A stretch of DNA of 19,282 nt from an uncultured Muribaculaceae bacterium (GCA_948788915.1 CAQFOZ010000042.1:1-19282); one strand, 5' to 3'. Shown: positions 7,799-16,779, counted from the first letter of the stretch. A program made the numbers and translations. Notes: a model not told the origin generated them from the sequence alone.

Positions 7799-8341
7799 AT
7801 GAAAGATTTAAAAGGAACAAAGACCGAACGCAACCTTCAGGAAGCTTTCGCAGGAGAATCAATGGCTCGTAACAAATACTCTTACTTTGCATCAAAGGCA
7901 CGCAAGGATGGCTATGAGCAGATTGCAGCAATCTTTGAGGAAACCGCAAACAATGAAAAAGAGCATGCCAAACTTTGGTTCAAATTACTGAACGGAGGCG
8001 AAATATCCGATACTATGGACAATCTGCGCGCTGCCGCACAAGGAGAGAACTATGAATGGACCGAGATGTATTCAAAAATGGCAGAAGAAGCTGAAGCCGA
8101 GGGATTCCCTGAGATCGCTTACCGCTTCCGTGCAGTAGCCGCAATAGAAAAGCACCACGAAGATCGCTATCGCCGTCTGTTGCAAAACATTGAAGAAGGT
8201 ATCGTGTTCTCACGCGAAGGTGACACGGTATGGATCTGCCGCAATTGCGGACACATACATATCGGCAAGAAAGCACCCGAAGTCTGCCCCGTATGCCATC
8301 ATAAGCGCAGTTTCTTCGAAATAGAAGCAAAGAACTATTAA
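7799..8341 (+). CDS. rbr: Rubrerythrin
   Basis: This cytoplasmic non-heme diiron peroxidase reduces hydrogen peroxide to water in anaerobes. The ferritin-like four-helix domain (about 1-135) shows the metal-binding residues Glu20 (AFAGES), Glu53 and His56 (NNEKEH), and Glu117 and His120 (AIEKHHED). The C-terminal rubredoxin domain has Cys147/Cys150 (CRNCG) and Cys163/Cys166 (CPVC) for one iron. The length of 180 residues is typical. It lies 12 bp after perR and 12 bp before the flavin reductase/rubredoxin gene, so all three should be co-transcribed and derepressed by peroxide. Confidence 0.96.
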   Translation: MKDLKGTKTERNLQEAFAGESMARNKYSYFASKARKDGYEQIAAIFEETANNEKEHAKLWFKLLNGGEISDTMDNLRAAAQGENYEWTEMYSKMAEEAEAEGFPEIAYRFRAVAAIEKHHEDRYRRLLQNIEEGIVFSREGDTVWICRNCGHIHIGKKAPEVCPVCHHKRSFFEIEAKNY

Positions 8342-8353
8342 TAACTGCACAAG

Positions 8354-9001
8354 ATGGACAGCAATGCGCTCTACAATATAACCTACGGACTTTATGTCAT
8401 TGGATGTTATTCCGATGGCATAAAGCCCGCAGGCTGTATTATCAACACATGTTTTCAAGTTACAAGCGAGAACCCGGTACTGGCAATTTGTCTAAATAAA
8501 AAGAATCACACTCTCGATTGCCTGAAAAAGAATCCAAGATTCTGTGTGTCAATCATTGCGGAAGATACCGACCCAATGATAATCAGTTCATTCGGATTCA
8601 GATCAGCGCGTGACGCTGATAAATATGCAGACTTCGGATACGACGAACTTGACGGCACCCCGGCGGTCAAAGGCAAATTCTGCGGTCGTTTAATTCTTAA
8701 CGCCACAGATTTTATCGACTGTGGCACCCATGTCATTGTTGTCGGCAAACTTGTTGCTTCATATGGAGGAAACGGAGTGCCTATGACGTATGCATATTAT
8801 CATCAGGTTATAAAAGGCTCAGCACCCAAAAATGCGCCTACCTATCGGGCCGATGTGACTCCTGTTGACTCCGCAAGAAAAGATGTGCACAGATACAAAT
8901 GTGACATATGTGGATATGAAATTGAGACAGAATCTGATCTGCCAGCCGACTTCGTATGCCCGGTTTGCGGATTCGATCGATCGCATTTCAAAGAAATTTA
9001 G
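8354..9001 (+). CDS. Flavin reductase-rubredoxin fusion (high-molecular-weight rubredoxin, Hrb-like)
   Basis: It probably carries electrons from NAD(P)H or another flavoprotein to rubrerythrin or related peroxide and oxygen reductases. The N-terminal FMN-binding flavin reductase domain covers about 1-155 (NITYGLYVIG near the start, SENPVLAICLNKK at 38-50). A linker at about 156-178 leads to a rubredoxin domain with Cys183/Cys186 (CDICG) and Cys202/Cys205 (CPVCG). This order matches the Hrb proteins known from Moorella and many anaerobes. It is the last gene of the perR operon; the palindromic terminator follows 33 bp after the stop. The electron donor cannot be read from sequence. Confidence 0.9.
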   Translation: MDSNALYNITYGLYVIGCYSDGIKPAGCIINTCFQVTSENPVLAICLNKKNHTLDCLKKNPRFCVSIIAEDTDPMIISSFGFRSARDADKYADFGYDELDGTPAVKGKFCGRLILNATDFIDCGTHVIVVGKLVASYGGNGVPMTYAYYHQVIKGSAPKNAPTYRADVTPVDSARKDVHRYKCDICGYEIETESDLPADFVCPVCGFDRSHFKEI

Positions 9002-9033
9002 AGTATTTCCAAACAACTTGAGATGTCTAAAAT

Positions 9034-9065
9034 TTAAGAGAGTATTAAATTTAACACTCTCTTAA
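9034..9065. terminator. Palindromic terminator between convergent operons
   Basis: This is a 32-bp palindrome with arms TTAAGAGAGTATTAAA and TTTAACACTCTCTTAA and one mismatch. It lies between the end of the perR operon at 9001 and the end of the fimbrillin gene at 9129, where a bidirectional terminator is expected. The mismatch is A-C in plus-strand RNA and G-U in minus-strand RNA. Its core is shared with 3778-3803, and its arms with the 219-bp element at 3547-3765. Confidence 0.7.
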
Positions 9066-9128
9066 CAACTTCTTAAAATAACGGTATAAAGTATTATAAT
9101 AAACTTTCCGACTTTTTCCAATCAGTTT

Positions 9129-10172
9129 TTATATCTGGTCGACGGTGTAATCATCTACCGACACATCAAATTCAATCATGTCGAGAACATCCGGGTTATT
9201 AATCCGGATGTTATAAATATAAGCATGACCGGGTAAATAAGCCTTTACTTGATCGGATGTGGCAGGATATACTATCCTGCCTGTTTCTGTTTCTGGAACA
9301 AGCATATAGTCCGGAGTTTTTGCATTAGGCCATAACTTTATTCCGGTTGCAGTATCAAAAATCTCACAATCCACCTCAATATAAGTACCGCTGTACCCAT
9401 TAGTTGAAAGTTGTACATCTGTAAGAGGCTGAGGTATTACATAACTGCAATCAAGATTGTTTAAAGTATAATCCGTAGGCTGCGGAGTAAGTTCTGCTCG
9501 GTCTTCTTTCCCTATAATGGCAAAGGTTATCATATCTGAGAGCGACTTGAGATCTGTCCAGGAACCGACCACATCGGGGGTTGACGCAAGAGTAGACGCT
9601 TGCGGGAAATCGAAACTTCCTTCACGATAAACATTTTTTAGAGAAATATAACTTACAAGTACTTTTATACGAGGATTCGTAGAACTAAGCACCATTCTTA
9701 CATTGGAAAGCGCATGACGGAAATTAAGCGACACCGGAGCCGCCTGCTGCATTACATCCTTGCGTACGGCATAAAGCAAGTCGACATTATAATTGTTGAG
9801 ATAGCCGGGTATGTGGCCGCCGCCATCACCGCTAATATCTGTAGAAGCCTTGATCACCGGGCTATAAGCATAGAAATTAACCGATTCCACAGGCCAATAT
9901 GCCGGAGGGGAATAAGTCCACAATCCACCTTCGCGTGTCACTGTCACGCCATTCATTAACATTGATCCTTCAGTAAATGCATATACAACAAAGTCCTTTA
10001 TCGACGCTGTTGTTGTTGCCACGCCACGTGAACAATTAGGCACCACCGCATTTAGAGTGATTGCGCTGGCAGCTGTCGGCTCTTCAGCCTCATCCCCTTC
10101 AGTACAAGCCGGCAATGCGAACAGGCATCCGGCCAAGCCGAGAATAAATAGTTCTTTTTTCATATAATTCAT
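9129..10172 (-). CDS. Fimbrillin family lipoprotein (Mfa1/FimA-like)
   Basis: This is a probable fimbrial subunit or tip protein of the Bacteroidales type V pilus system. It has a lipoprotein signal peptide ending in LPAC, with the lipidated Cys at residue 23. A fimbrillin-like N-terminal region follows: SAITLNAVVPNCSRG, FVVYAFTEGS, then YWPVESVNFYAYSP at about 92-105, a pattern typical of Mfa-like proteins. The length of 347 residues is normal. Start at M1 or M4 (10163) are both possible. It is second in a leftward operon, 61 bp behind a DUF5119 lipoprotein. No dedicated FimC-E-like accessory genes are present nearby, so it may be an orphan or variable fimbrial locus. Confidence 0.85.
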   Translation of the reverse strand: MNYMKKELFILGLAGCLFALPACTEGDEAEEPTAASAITLNAVVPNCSRGVATTTASIKDFVVYAFTEGSMLMNGVTVTREGGLWTYSPPAYWPVESVNFYAYSPVIKASTDISGDGGGHIPGYLNNYNVDLLYAVRKDVMQQAAPVSLNFRHALSNVRMVLSSTNPRIKVLVSYISLKNVYREGSFDFPQASTLASTPDVVGSWTDLKSLSDMITFAIIGKEDRAELTPQPTDYTLNNLDCSYVIPQPLTDVQLSTNGYSGTYIEVDCEIFDTATGIKLWPNAKTPDYMLVPETETGRIVYPATSDQVKAYLPGHAYIYNIRINNPDVLDMIEFDVSVDDYTVDQI

Positions 10173-10233
10173 AATTGATTGTTTTTTTTTATTCAGAAGA
10201 ACTTATAGCATTTCTCTTTTGAGTAAAGCCTCT

Positions 10234-11250
10234 TTAACCATTTATATCCACTATTACTGTCTCCCACCCGTCTACAGCCACTTCAAAACCAGTATCATTG
10301 CCTGTCTCCGGATTTTCTAATTTAAGTCCCCTCACAACCAGGCATACATTCATTGGATCTGGAGCCAAACGCACCTGGTCGGTGACATCAAATTGATAGC
10401 AGAAACGACGGCCGTCTTTTATTATAACAAACAGACTGAATATGTTGTCAACAGAAGGTTCTCCGGGAACTCCAAATGTAAAGAACTCCCCGCCCGCAGT
10501 TGTAGAATCGAGAATTGAAGCCTTGATCGAAAGAGTGGAAGGATATGCCTCTTTTTTGCCAGACGCAATCAACATCGCCCCTGCCATACCGCTCAAAGCC
10601 GCGCTCATTGATTTTACACCTGAAAGATTCTCGACATCCTCTATCCTGAAAGTGTAACGAGCTGTCAAGGGACGCTGTACGGCAGTAAGCACAAAGTCTG
10701 GCGAATATTCCATAACGGCATCAAACCGAATATCTGCGAAAGGAGCAAAGCGCACGCCATCATACTTAAGGCTGAATACACTATAAGCGCAACCCCACAT
10801 CATGTCGGGACAACATACTATCCTTTCGTCTGTGATTCGAGGCAAAGACTCTCCACGCTCTTCCCGTGGAATTGAACCAAGAAAATCCCTTCCGGGAGTA
10901 TATGCCTCATAAGAATCATATCCGTCTTCACCGCAAAAGAGAACATTATAAGTATCGTCATTATAACTCAAAAAACTATATTCACCTAACGCCATATTAA
11001 CTATCCCGGCATCGCGGCTTGCAAAATCAAATCGCCATGATTCGCTGCTGTCATGTGGAAAAAATATATAGGCCATGCCTGAGGGCATGGCGTCGTAACA
11101 TGATTGCCAATTGTTTTTGATTGTAAAAGGAAGCCTGTCGGGGCAATTACCTTGATCATCAAATATACAGGACGAGACAGCCACCCCTAAAGAAAGCGAC
11201 ACAACTGCCGGCAACAAATGGCATCTAATAATATCCCAAAATCCAAACAT
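10234..11250 (-). CDS. DUF5119-type lipoprotein, probable fimbrial anchor partner
   Basis: This is a surface or outer-membrane lipoprotein usually encoded beside fimbrillins. The signal peptide ends in VSSC with the lipidated Cys at 28. The mature start has the conserved CPDRLPFTIKNNW segment. It is followed by GMAYIFFPHDSSESWRFDF and GEYSFLSYNDDTYNVLF, which I recognise as the DUF5119 pattern. By analogy with Mfa2/FimB it could anchor or limit fimbriae, but that is inference. It is the first gene of the pair; no clear TTTG/TAnnTTTG promoter was found upstream of 11250. Confidence 0.8.
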   Translation of the reverse strand: MFGFWDIIRCHLLPAVVSLSLGVAVSSCIFDDQGNCPDRLPFTIKNNWQSCYDAMPSGMAYIFFPHDSSESWRFDFASRDAGIVNMALGEYSFLSYNDDTYNVLFCGEDGYDSYEAYTPGRDFLGSIPREERGESLPRITDERIVCCPDMMWGCAYSVFSLKYDGVRFAPFADIRFDAVMEYSPDFVLTAVQRPLTARYTFRIEDVENLSGVKSMSAALSGMAGAMLIASGKKEAYPSTLSIKASILDSTTAGGEFFTFGVPGEPSVDNIFSLFVIIKDGRRFCYQFDVTDQVRLAPDPMNVCLVVRGLKLENPETGNDTGFEVAVDGWETVIVDING

Positions 11251-11383
11251 CTAAATTATTCTTTAAATAACAGCTCGCGACTGCCGCGTCCCAAGAAAAT
11301 CCAAGCTGACGACAAAAACCAGACTGAAAACATCAAAGTTTTTTTATATAGACATCTATCATTAATAACACTTTGAATTTAAG

Positions 11384-11396
11384 TTTAAACAGTTTC
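11384..11396 (-). repeat. Short copy of the IS-end tip sequence
   Basis: TTTAAACAGTTTC here is identical to 212-224 in the left IS-like end, and the bases to its left are also similar. It lies about 40 bp before the IS30 relic. It may be the remains of an older insertion. Confidence 0.35.
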
Positions 11397-11429
11397 GAAG
11401 AGTGTGTTGTTTAAAGATTCTAACATTCT

Positions 11430-11661
11430 ATTCAACCACATTGCAAAAACTCCTGTAAGTTGTTTAAAGGAGCTATTGAGAATACCAACAAATTCATACG
11501 CCAGTATATTCCAAAAGAAACAGTCTTCTTTCAAACCTTTCGGATTCATTCATTCGAAAAGTGCATCACAAAATAAACCGCAGGCCTCTTAAAAACTCAA
11601 TTTCAATCCCCCGAAAAATATTTTCTTCAGACAAATCGCTGGTTTTGCGCTTGCTTGTTAA
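11430..11661 (+). pseudogene. Relic of an IS30-family transposase (C-terminal part)
   Basis: Translating across frames gives a recognisable C-terminus of an IS30-family transposase: KGAIENTNKFIRQYIPKET (from 11466), then a stop at 11574. KINRRPLKNSISIPRKIFSS follows in a second frame, and a FALAC ending with a stop at 11659-11661 in a third. The Glu in GAIEN fits the last residue of the DDE triad, and INRRP is a strong family mark. At least two frameshifts and the loss of everything upstream show it is dead. No matching upstream terminal repeat was found. It sits downstream (by position) of the fimbrial operon start and points to old mobile DNA here. Confidence 0.75.
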
Positions 11662-12281
11662 GTCTACATTTATAATTTTGGATTAATAATTTTGGAATTT
11701 ATATTTTTTTAACTAACTTTGGGCACAACCTGACTTTCTTGTCGGGTGGATAACATTCAAATAGTTTCCAGTGTTTGTAAAAAACATCAATATAGGCAAT
11801 TTTATCACTTCTCCGGATTTCCGTGAGAAAGACATCTTTACCGCTTATAAAATGCTGATTGCAGACATTTTTTCCTTTATTCATTCTAAATTCCCAGCGC
11901 AGGCTTTTGACCATCTGCGCCATTTACGCATTCAGATTCCACAGATATGGAATCTCATGCTTAGTGCTGGATTGAGATAATTCGGCAAGCTCGTTTTTCG
12001 CTCCGAATGGGAGGTTTTATATCTTAATACGCAGATATCTGTCTTCTAATAGTCAGCCTATTTTATTTGTATTCCGTCGGTCTACATTCATCTTCATTAA
12101 GTCGTAATCAAAAATAACTGATTGGAAAGAAGAATTCCCGACGTTATAATCTCCGGCTTATTTTTCGAGCAAATACATTTCCTATCGTTTATACACCTGG
12201 AGTGGTAAAGATGCCGCCCCCAGAAATTACTGAGAACCAACCACATAAGCAATCAATTAATATCAACTTAAAATTCTAACT
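11662..12281. other. Intergenic DNA without a recognisable gene
   Basis: Short open frames on both strands (about 70 codons, 11699-11980) overlap each other and match no family I know; they may be further decayed mobile DNA. The last 50 bases form an AT-rich leader ahead of the BspA-like gene. No exact TTTG/TAnnTTTG promoter was found for that gene; TATCGTTT near 12183 is only a weak candidate. Confidence 0.4.
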
Positions 12282-15200
12282 ATGAGAAATTTATTATTAA
12301 TGTTCGTAATGTTGTCCGTTTGTCTCGGCATGCGAGGGCAAACCTTCGCGGAAGTAGACGGCATCTTCTACGAACTTTCAGCGACAACCTCAACAGCGTC
12401 GGTAAGCAACGGTTATAAAGCCGGAGTCACCCAAGATGTCTACACAGGGGTGATCAATATCCCGTCAACATTTGTATATAACGGTGTCACATATACCGTG
12501 ACAGGTGTGGTGCAGAGCGCTTTCAATTACTCCACATGCACGGAGGTCACCCTTCCGCCTACGTGTACTTCTTTAGGAGCATATTCTTTTTATAGCATGT
12601 CTGCTCTTAAGAAACTTGATCTCGGAGGCGTGAACAATCTCCCCGGAAATGCAATCAGCACATGTCCGGCACTCAATGACTTGTACATTGGCTGCACCGC
12701 TGGAGTGATTGGCACGGTAGGGGCAAGCATATCTTCTGATATCAGAAAAAACATAAACATTCATGTTCCCGCCACGCTCAAATCCCAGTATGCCTCAAGT
12801 AGCTACTGGAATTCGGTCAAAGCGATTCTCAGCGGAAACCAAATCCAGGCCGGCGACCTCTATTACGAGTACTACCCTGCCGACAAGACTGCTATGGTGC
12901 TCGCCCCCTATGAGATTCCCGGCAACGGCAACCCCAAACAAATAGGGCCATCAGTTGAAGTGCCAGGAAGCATCATTGTCGACGGAACTGAATACACCGT
13001 GACCAACCTGCAGGCCGGTGTATTCTACGACACTCCAAACGTTACGGCCGTGACGTTCAACGAAGGTCTCAAGAATATAGAGTTCGAGACTTTCTACGTG
13101 ACAAAAGTAAACGAAGTAACTTTCCCGAATTCGCTGGAGAATCTCTCCTACAACAATTTTTATTACTGTACACAGTTGACAAAAGTGACTTTCGGGACTG
13201 GCATCAGGACCATCGGAACCAATACTTTCTACAACTGCAACAATATGACCGAGCTAAAGGTCTTGACCCAGACGCCTCCCACAATTGAGAAAGGAAGTAG
13301 CGGAAGCATATTCAGCTCAAACTTCAACAAAGCGAACGTCACTCTTACCGTTCCGGCAGGATGTATCGATGCCTACAAGAACTCGTCAGACTGGAGCGGA
13401 TTCAAGGAATACAAGGAAGTGAGTGCTCCTCAACCAGCCGAAACTACAGTAGTAGTCGACGGCATCTATTATGAGCTTGCCCCGACCGACCTTACCGCCA
13501 CAGTAATCAGTGGCTATAAGGCTGGCATAACTGAAATTCCCTATTCCGGAATCGTAAATGTACCCTCTACAATTTATGTCAGAGACAAAACATACACCGT
13601 CTCCAGCATAGACGGAACCGCCTTTCAGTATGCCACATGCACCGAAGTAACGCTTCCCACGACCTGCACGACGATCGGACGCTATGCATTCGACTCGATG
13701 AATTCTCTCGTCAAGCTCGATCTCGGTGGTGTTAACGACCTACCCGGAAATGCAATCAGCACTTGTCCGGCACTCAATGACCTGTACATTGGCTGCACCA
13801 CGGGAGTGATTGGCACGGTAGGGGCAAGCATATCTTCTGATATCAGAAAAAACATAAACATTCATGTTCCCGCCACGCTCAAATCCCAGTATGCCTCAAG
13901 TAGCTACTGGAATTCGGTCAAAGCGATTCTCAGCGGAAACCAAATCCAGGCCGGCGACCTCTATTACGAGTACTACCCTGCCGACAAGACTGCTATGGTG
14001 CTCGCCCCCTATGAGATTCCCGGCAACGGCAACCCCAAACAAATAGGGCCATCAGTTGAAGTGCCAGGAAGCATCATTGTCGACGGAACTGAATACACCG
14101 TGACCAACCTGCAGGCCGGCGTATTCTACGACACTCCCAACGTTACGGCAGTGACGTTCAACGAAGGTCTCAAGAATATAGAGTTCGAGACTTTCTACAT
14201 GACAAAAGTAAACGAAGTGACTTTCCCGAATTCGCTGGAAAACCTCTCCTACAACAATTTCTACTATTGCACATCCATAGGAAAAGTGACTTTTGGCACG
14301 GGTATCAAGACCATAGGACAAAACACCTTCTACAAATGTTCCCAAATGACTGAGCTGACAGTCTTGGCTGAGAACCCTCCAACGTTGGAACAGGGTGGAT
14401 CGGGCAGTATCTTCAGCTCTGATTTCAACAAGGCTAACGTCATTCTTGTCGTTCCGGCTGGTAGCGTAGCAGCATATAAGGCAACCTCCGACTGGAGTGG
14501 ATTCAAAGAATACAGAGAATTCGGTATCGAACCCGATCCGACGCATGTTGTGGTCGACGGCATACACTATGAACTTACCGACTCTCCTTACGCTGGAGAA
14601 GATGGCGTATTCCAATGCTACGTCGAATCGCCCGTAACTTCGGGCTTGCCCAGTGGAAGCGAATACAGCGGTATAGTAGACATTCCGGAAAGCATAAATT
14701 TCAACGGCAAAAAGTTTACAGTGACCCGCATTGGCACACAATCGTTCTACATGCAAAGCGACGTTACTGAAATAAAGATTCCTGCCACGGTTCAGATTAT
14801 CGGCATGCAGGCTTTCCAGGAATCAGGTATCACTAAAATAACGCTACCCGAATCGCTGCTACGCATTGACAACTACGCTTTCCGTCGTTGCACAGCGCTG
14901 ACATCTTTGACCGCACTTGGCATCAGTCCGGCCTCAGCCACCTCCAACTCTTTCATGACAATTACCTCAAGCTGTACGCTCTACGTTCCGCACGGTATGG
15001 TCAACACATACAAGAATTCAGCGGGATGGAAAGATTTCGAGAAAATTGAGGTAGATCCCAACAGCCCGATTCCTCCTGAGTCGGTAAGTATCGTAGGGAA
15101 ACCAACTGCTATGCTTACAGGCGAGACAATCCAGCTTACAGCTGTGATTCTTCCGGAAAAAGCCACCGATAAAACGGTTGAATGGAAATCGCTCACACCC

Positions 15201-16730
15201 GATATTGCTACTGTCGATGAGACCGGTCTGGTTACAGCCGTAGCTCCCGGCAATGCGCAGATTGAAGTGATCTGCAACGGTAACCGTACCATAAGCATGA
15301 TCGCCAACTGGATCTGCATAGCAAAAGAAGCGGAAGTGAACGGTATCTACTATAAATTCGTCTATGATGAGAAAAACAAAATTACCGATGCATACGTCAT
15401 AAAACCCGTTTCCGGAAAGTATGCCGGAACCGTAACTCTGCCCGATAAGGTTGTGAACATAATCGACTTCAACTTCCGAGGCATTGATGAGGCGGCATTC
15501 CTCGACTGCACAGAACTAACCTCCATATCATTGCCCGCAGGCACACAGACAATCGGTAACAAAGCCTTTGACGGCTGCACGGCACTTCAGACAGTCACGG
15601 TCAATACCATCAATCCTCCGGCATTCCCTGGTTATGCCGAGAACAGCACAGAAGGCAATCCCTTCTCCTCTTCTACCTACCAGACATGTAGCCTGTACGT
15701 TCCTAAAGCCGGATACCAAACCTATCAGAATGCCCCGATATGGAAAAACTTCAAGAATATCCGCGCTATCGGAGGAGACACATTCGTAGAGGCTAACGTC
15801 GATGGTATAAAATATGCTTTCTATGATTTCTATAAAACTGCGAAAGTACTCAAATCTGCCGACTACACCGGTGAGATTACAGTGCCAGACAAAGTAACTT
15901 ACAAAAACGAGGAATACAATGTTGTTGAGATTGAGGACAGAGCCTTCGCTGGCACATCGATCGACATCCTGCGCCTTCCAGCCTCCCTCAAAGTCATTCC
16001 GGATGAGATGGCTGCAGATTGCAAGCAACTTGTCTGCGTCGGACTCCCAGACCATCTTGAGACAATAGGAGTGAAGGCATTCTTCGGCTCGACCAATATC
16101 CGCTTTATCCGCTGCTACAATTTCGGAGCCGACAACAACTACGTACCTCCGACGTTCACTCCAACCGCCGAAAGCGATTACGGCGATGCATTCTCGACAG
16201 AGATCTGGCCCGACTGTATGCTTGTCATTCCGTCCAGCATGTATGCCAACTATAAGAAAACAGTCGGATGGAAGAACTTCCGTTCGTTCGCATACTGGCA
16301 TGATTATGACGTAGAGCCTACTGCAGTCGAATTCCCCGGACAGCATCAATACCAGCCCGGAAAATCAGTTACCCTGACTCCGGTAACGGCTCCGGGAAAT
16401 GCAACAATCCTGAACTTCGTGATCAAAGCCAACACTACAGGCATAGCCTCGTTCTCTGCGGGCAAAGATGCAGACAACAAAACCGCTCTGATAGTCAACA
16501 CCCTTGAGGAAGGAGAAACTGAAGTAACGGTTTATGTGAATCTTGTCAAGACCACCTTTACGCTTAAGGTCGACAAGACCGTGGGCATCAACAGCATCAT
16601 CTCAGACCAGAACACAGACGTTCGCTATTTCAATATTCAAGGTGTCGAACTTAAGAATCCCGCTCCAGGCACAATCTGTATAAGAGTAATAGGCAACAAG
16701 GTTGAGAAAATCGTCTTCACCGCTGATTAA
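12282..16730 (+). CDS. BspA-like leucine-rich-repeat surface protein with Big_2 domain
   Basis: This is an exported repeat protein probably used in adhesion or host interaction. It has a signal peptide at 1-19 and no lipobox. Modules begin with a VDGIxY strand at residues 25, 392, 758, about 1019 (VNGIYY) and about 1172. Each is followed by LRR_5/BspA repeats with patterns such as CTEVTLPPTCTSLGAYSF. A bacterial Ig-like Big_2 domain lies at about 932-1013 (LTGETIQLTAVILPEKATD, then PDIATVDETGLVTAVAPG). Residues 25-391 and 392-757 are a tandem duplication. The last 50 residues (YFNIQGVELKNPAPGTICIR, then GNKVEKIVF) resemble the short C-terminal tail common in exported Bacteroidales proteins. 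The length of 1482 residues is within the broad range of the family. It appears monocistronic. Confidence 0.88.
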   Translation: MRNLLLMFVMLSVCLGMRGQTFAEVDGIFYELSATTSTASVSNGYKAGVTQDVYTGVINIPSTFVYNGVTYTVTGVVQSAFNYSTCTEVTLPPTCTSLGAYSFYSMSALKKLDLGGVNNLPGNAISTCPALNDLYIGCTAGVIGTVGASISSDIRKNINIHVPATLKSQYASSSYWNSVKAILSGNQIQAGDLYYEYYPADKTAMVLAPYEIPGNGNPKQIGPSVEVPGSIIVDGTEYTVTNLQAGVFYDTPNVTAVTFNEGLKNIEFETFYVTKVNEVTFPNSLENLSYNNFYYCTQLTKVTFGTGIRTIGTNTFYNCNNMTELKVLTQTPPTIEKGSSGSIFSSNFNKANVTLTVPAGCIDAYKNSSDWSGFKEYKEVSAPQPAETTVVVDGIYYELAPTDLTATVISGYKAGITEIPYSGIVNVPSTIYVRDKTYTVSSIDGTAFQYATCTEVTLPTTCTTIGRYAFDSMNSLVKLDLGGVNDLPGNAISTCPALNDLYIGCTTGVIGTVGASISSDIRKNINIHVPATLKSQYASSSYWNSVKAILSGNQIQAGDLYYEYYPADKTAMVLAPYEIPGNGNPKQIGPSVEVPGSIIVDGTEYTVTNLQAGVFYDTPNVTAVTFNEGLKNIEFETFYMTKVNEVTFPNSLENLSYNNFYYCTSIGKVTFGTGIKTIGQNTFYKCSQMTELTVLAENPPTLEQGGSGSIFSSDFNKANVILVVPAGSVAAYKATSDWSGFKEYREFGIEPDPTHVVVDGIHYELTDSPYAGEDGVFQCYVESPVTSGLPSGSEYSGIVDIPESINFNGKKFTVTRIGTQSFYMQSDVTEIKIPATVQIIGMQAFQESGITKITLPESLLRIDNYAFRRCTALTSLTALGISPASATSNSFMTITSSCTLYVPHGMVNTYKNSAGWKDFEKIEVDPNSPIPPESVSIVGKPTAMLTGETIQLTAVILPEKATDKTVEWKSLTPDIATVDETGLVTAVAPGNAQIEVICNGNRTISMIANWICIAKEAEVNGIYYKFVYDEKNKITDAYVIKPVSGKYAGTVTLPDKVVNIIDFNFRGIDEAAFLDCTELTSISLPAGTQTIGNKAFDGCTALQTVTVNTINPPAFPGYAENSTEGNPFSSSTYQTCSLYVPKAGYQTYQNAPIWKNFKNIRAIGGDTFVEANVDGIKYAFYDFYKTAKVLKSADYTGEITVPDKVTYKNEEYNVVEIEDRAFAGTSIDILRLPASLKVIPDEMAADCKQLVCVGLPDHLETIGVKAFFGSTNIRFIRCYNFGADNNYVPPTFTPTAESDYGDAFSTEIWPDCMLVIPSSMYANYKKTVGWKNFRSFAYWHDYDVEPTAVEFPGQHQYQPGKSVTLTPVTAPGNATILNFVIKANTTGIASFSAGKDADNKTALIVNTLEEGETEVTVYVNLVKTTFTLKVDKTVGINSIISDQNTDVRYFNIQGVELKNPAPGTICIRVIGNKVEKIVFTAD
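12354..14552 (+). repeat. 1.1-kb tandem duplication inside the BspA-like gene
   Basis: Unit 1 (12354-13454, 1101 bp) and unit 2 (13455-14552, 1098 bp) encode the same module order. Positions 12702-13018 and 13803-14119 are identical over 317 bp at a 1101-bp offset. Outside that tract the copies carry scattered synonymous and amino-acid changes. The first part of each unit (about 300 bp) is clearly more divergent. Confidence 0.9.
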
Positions 16731-16779
16731 AGCGTCTTCTCGACACCCTTTCAATAATGAAGAGAAAGTGTGCCGATAG

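Noticed and set aside
11699..11980. Overlapping open frames of about 70 codons on both strands
   Set aside because: Neither resembles a protein family I know; both are short and AT-rich, next to an IS relic. Not supported as genes.
12354..14552. Repeats as a possible CRISPR or DNA satellite
   Set aside because: The repeat is in frame, 1.1 kb long and encodes protein modules; there are no short regularly spaced repeats anywhere in the window.
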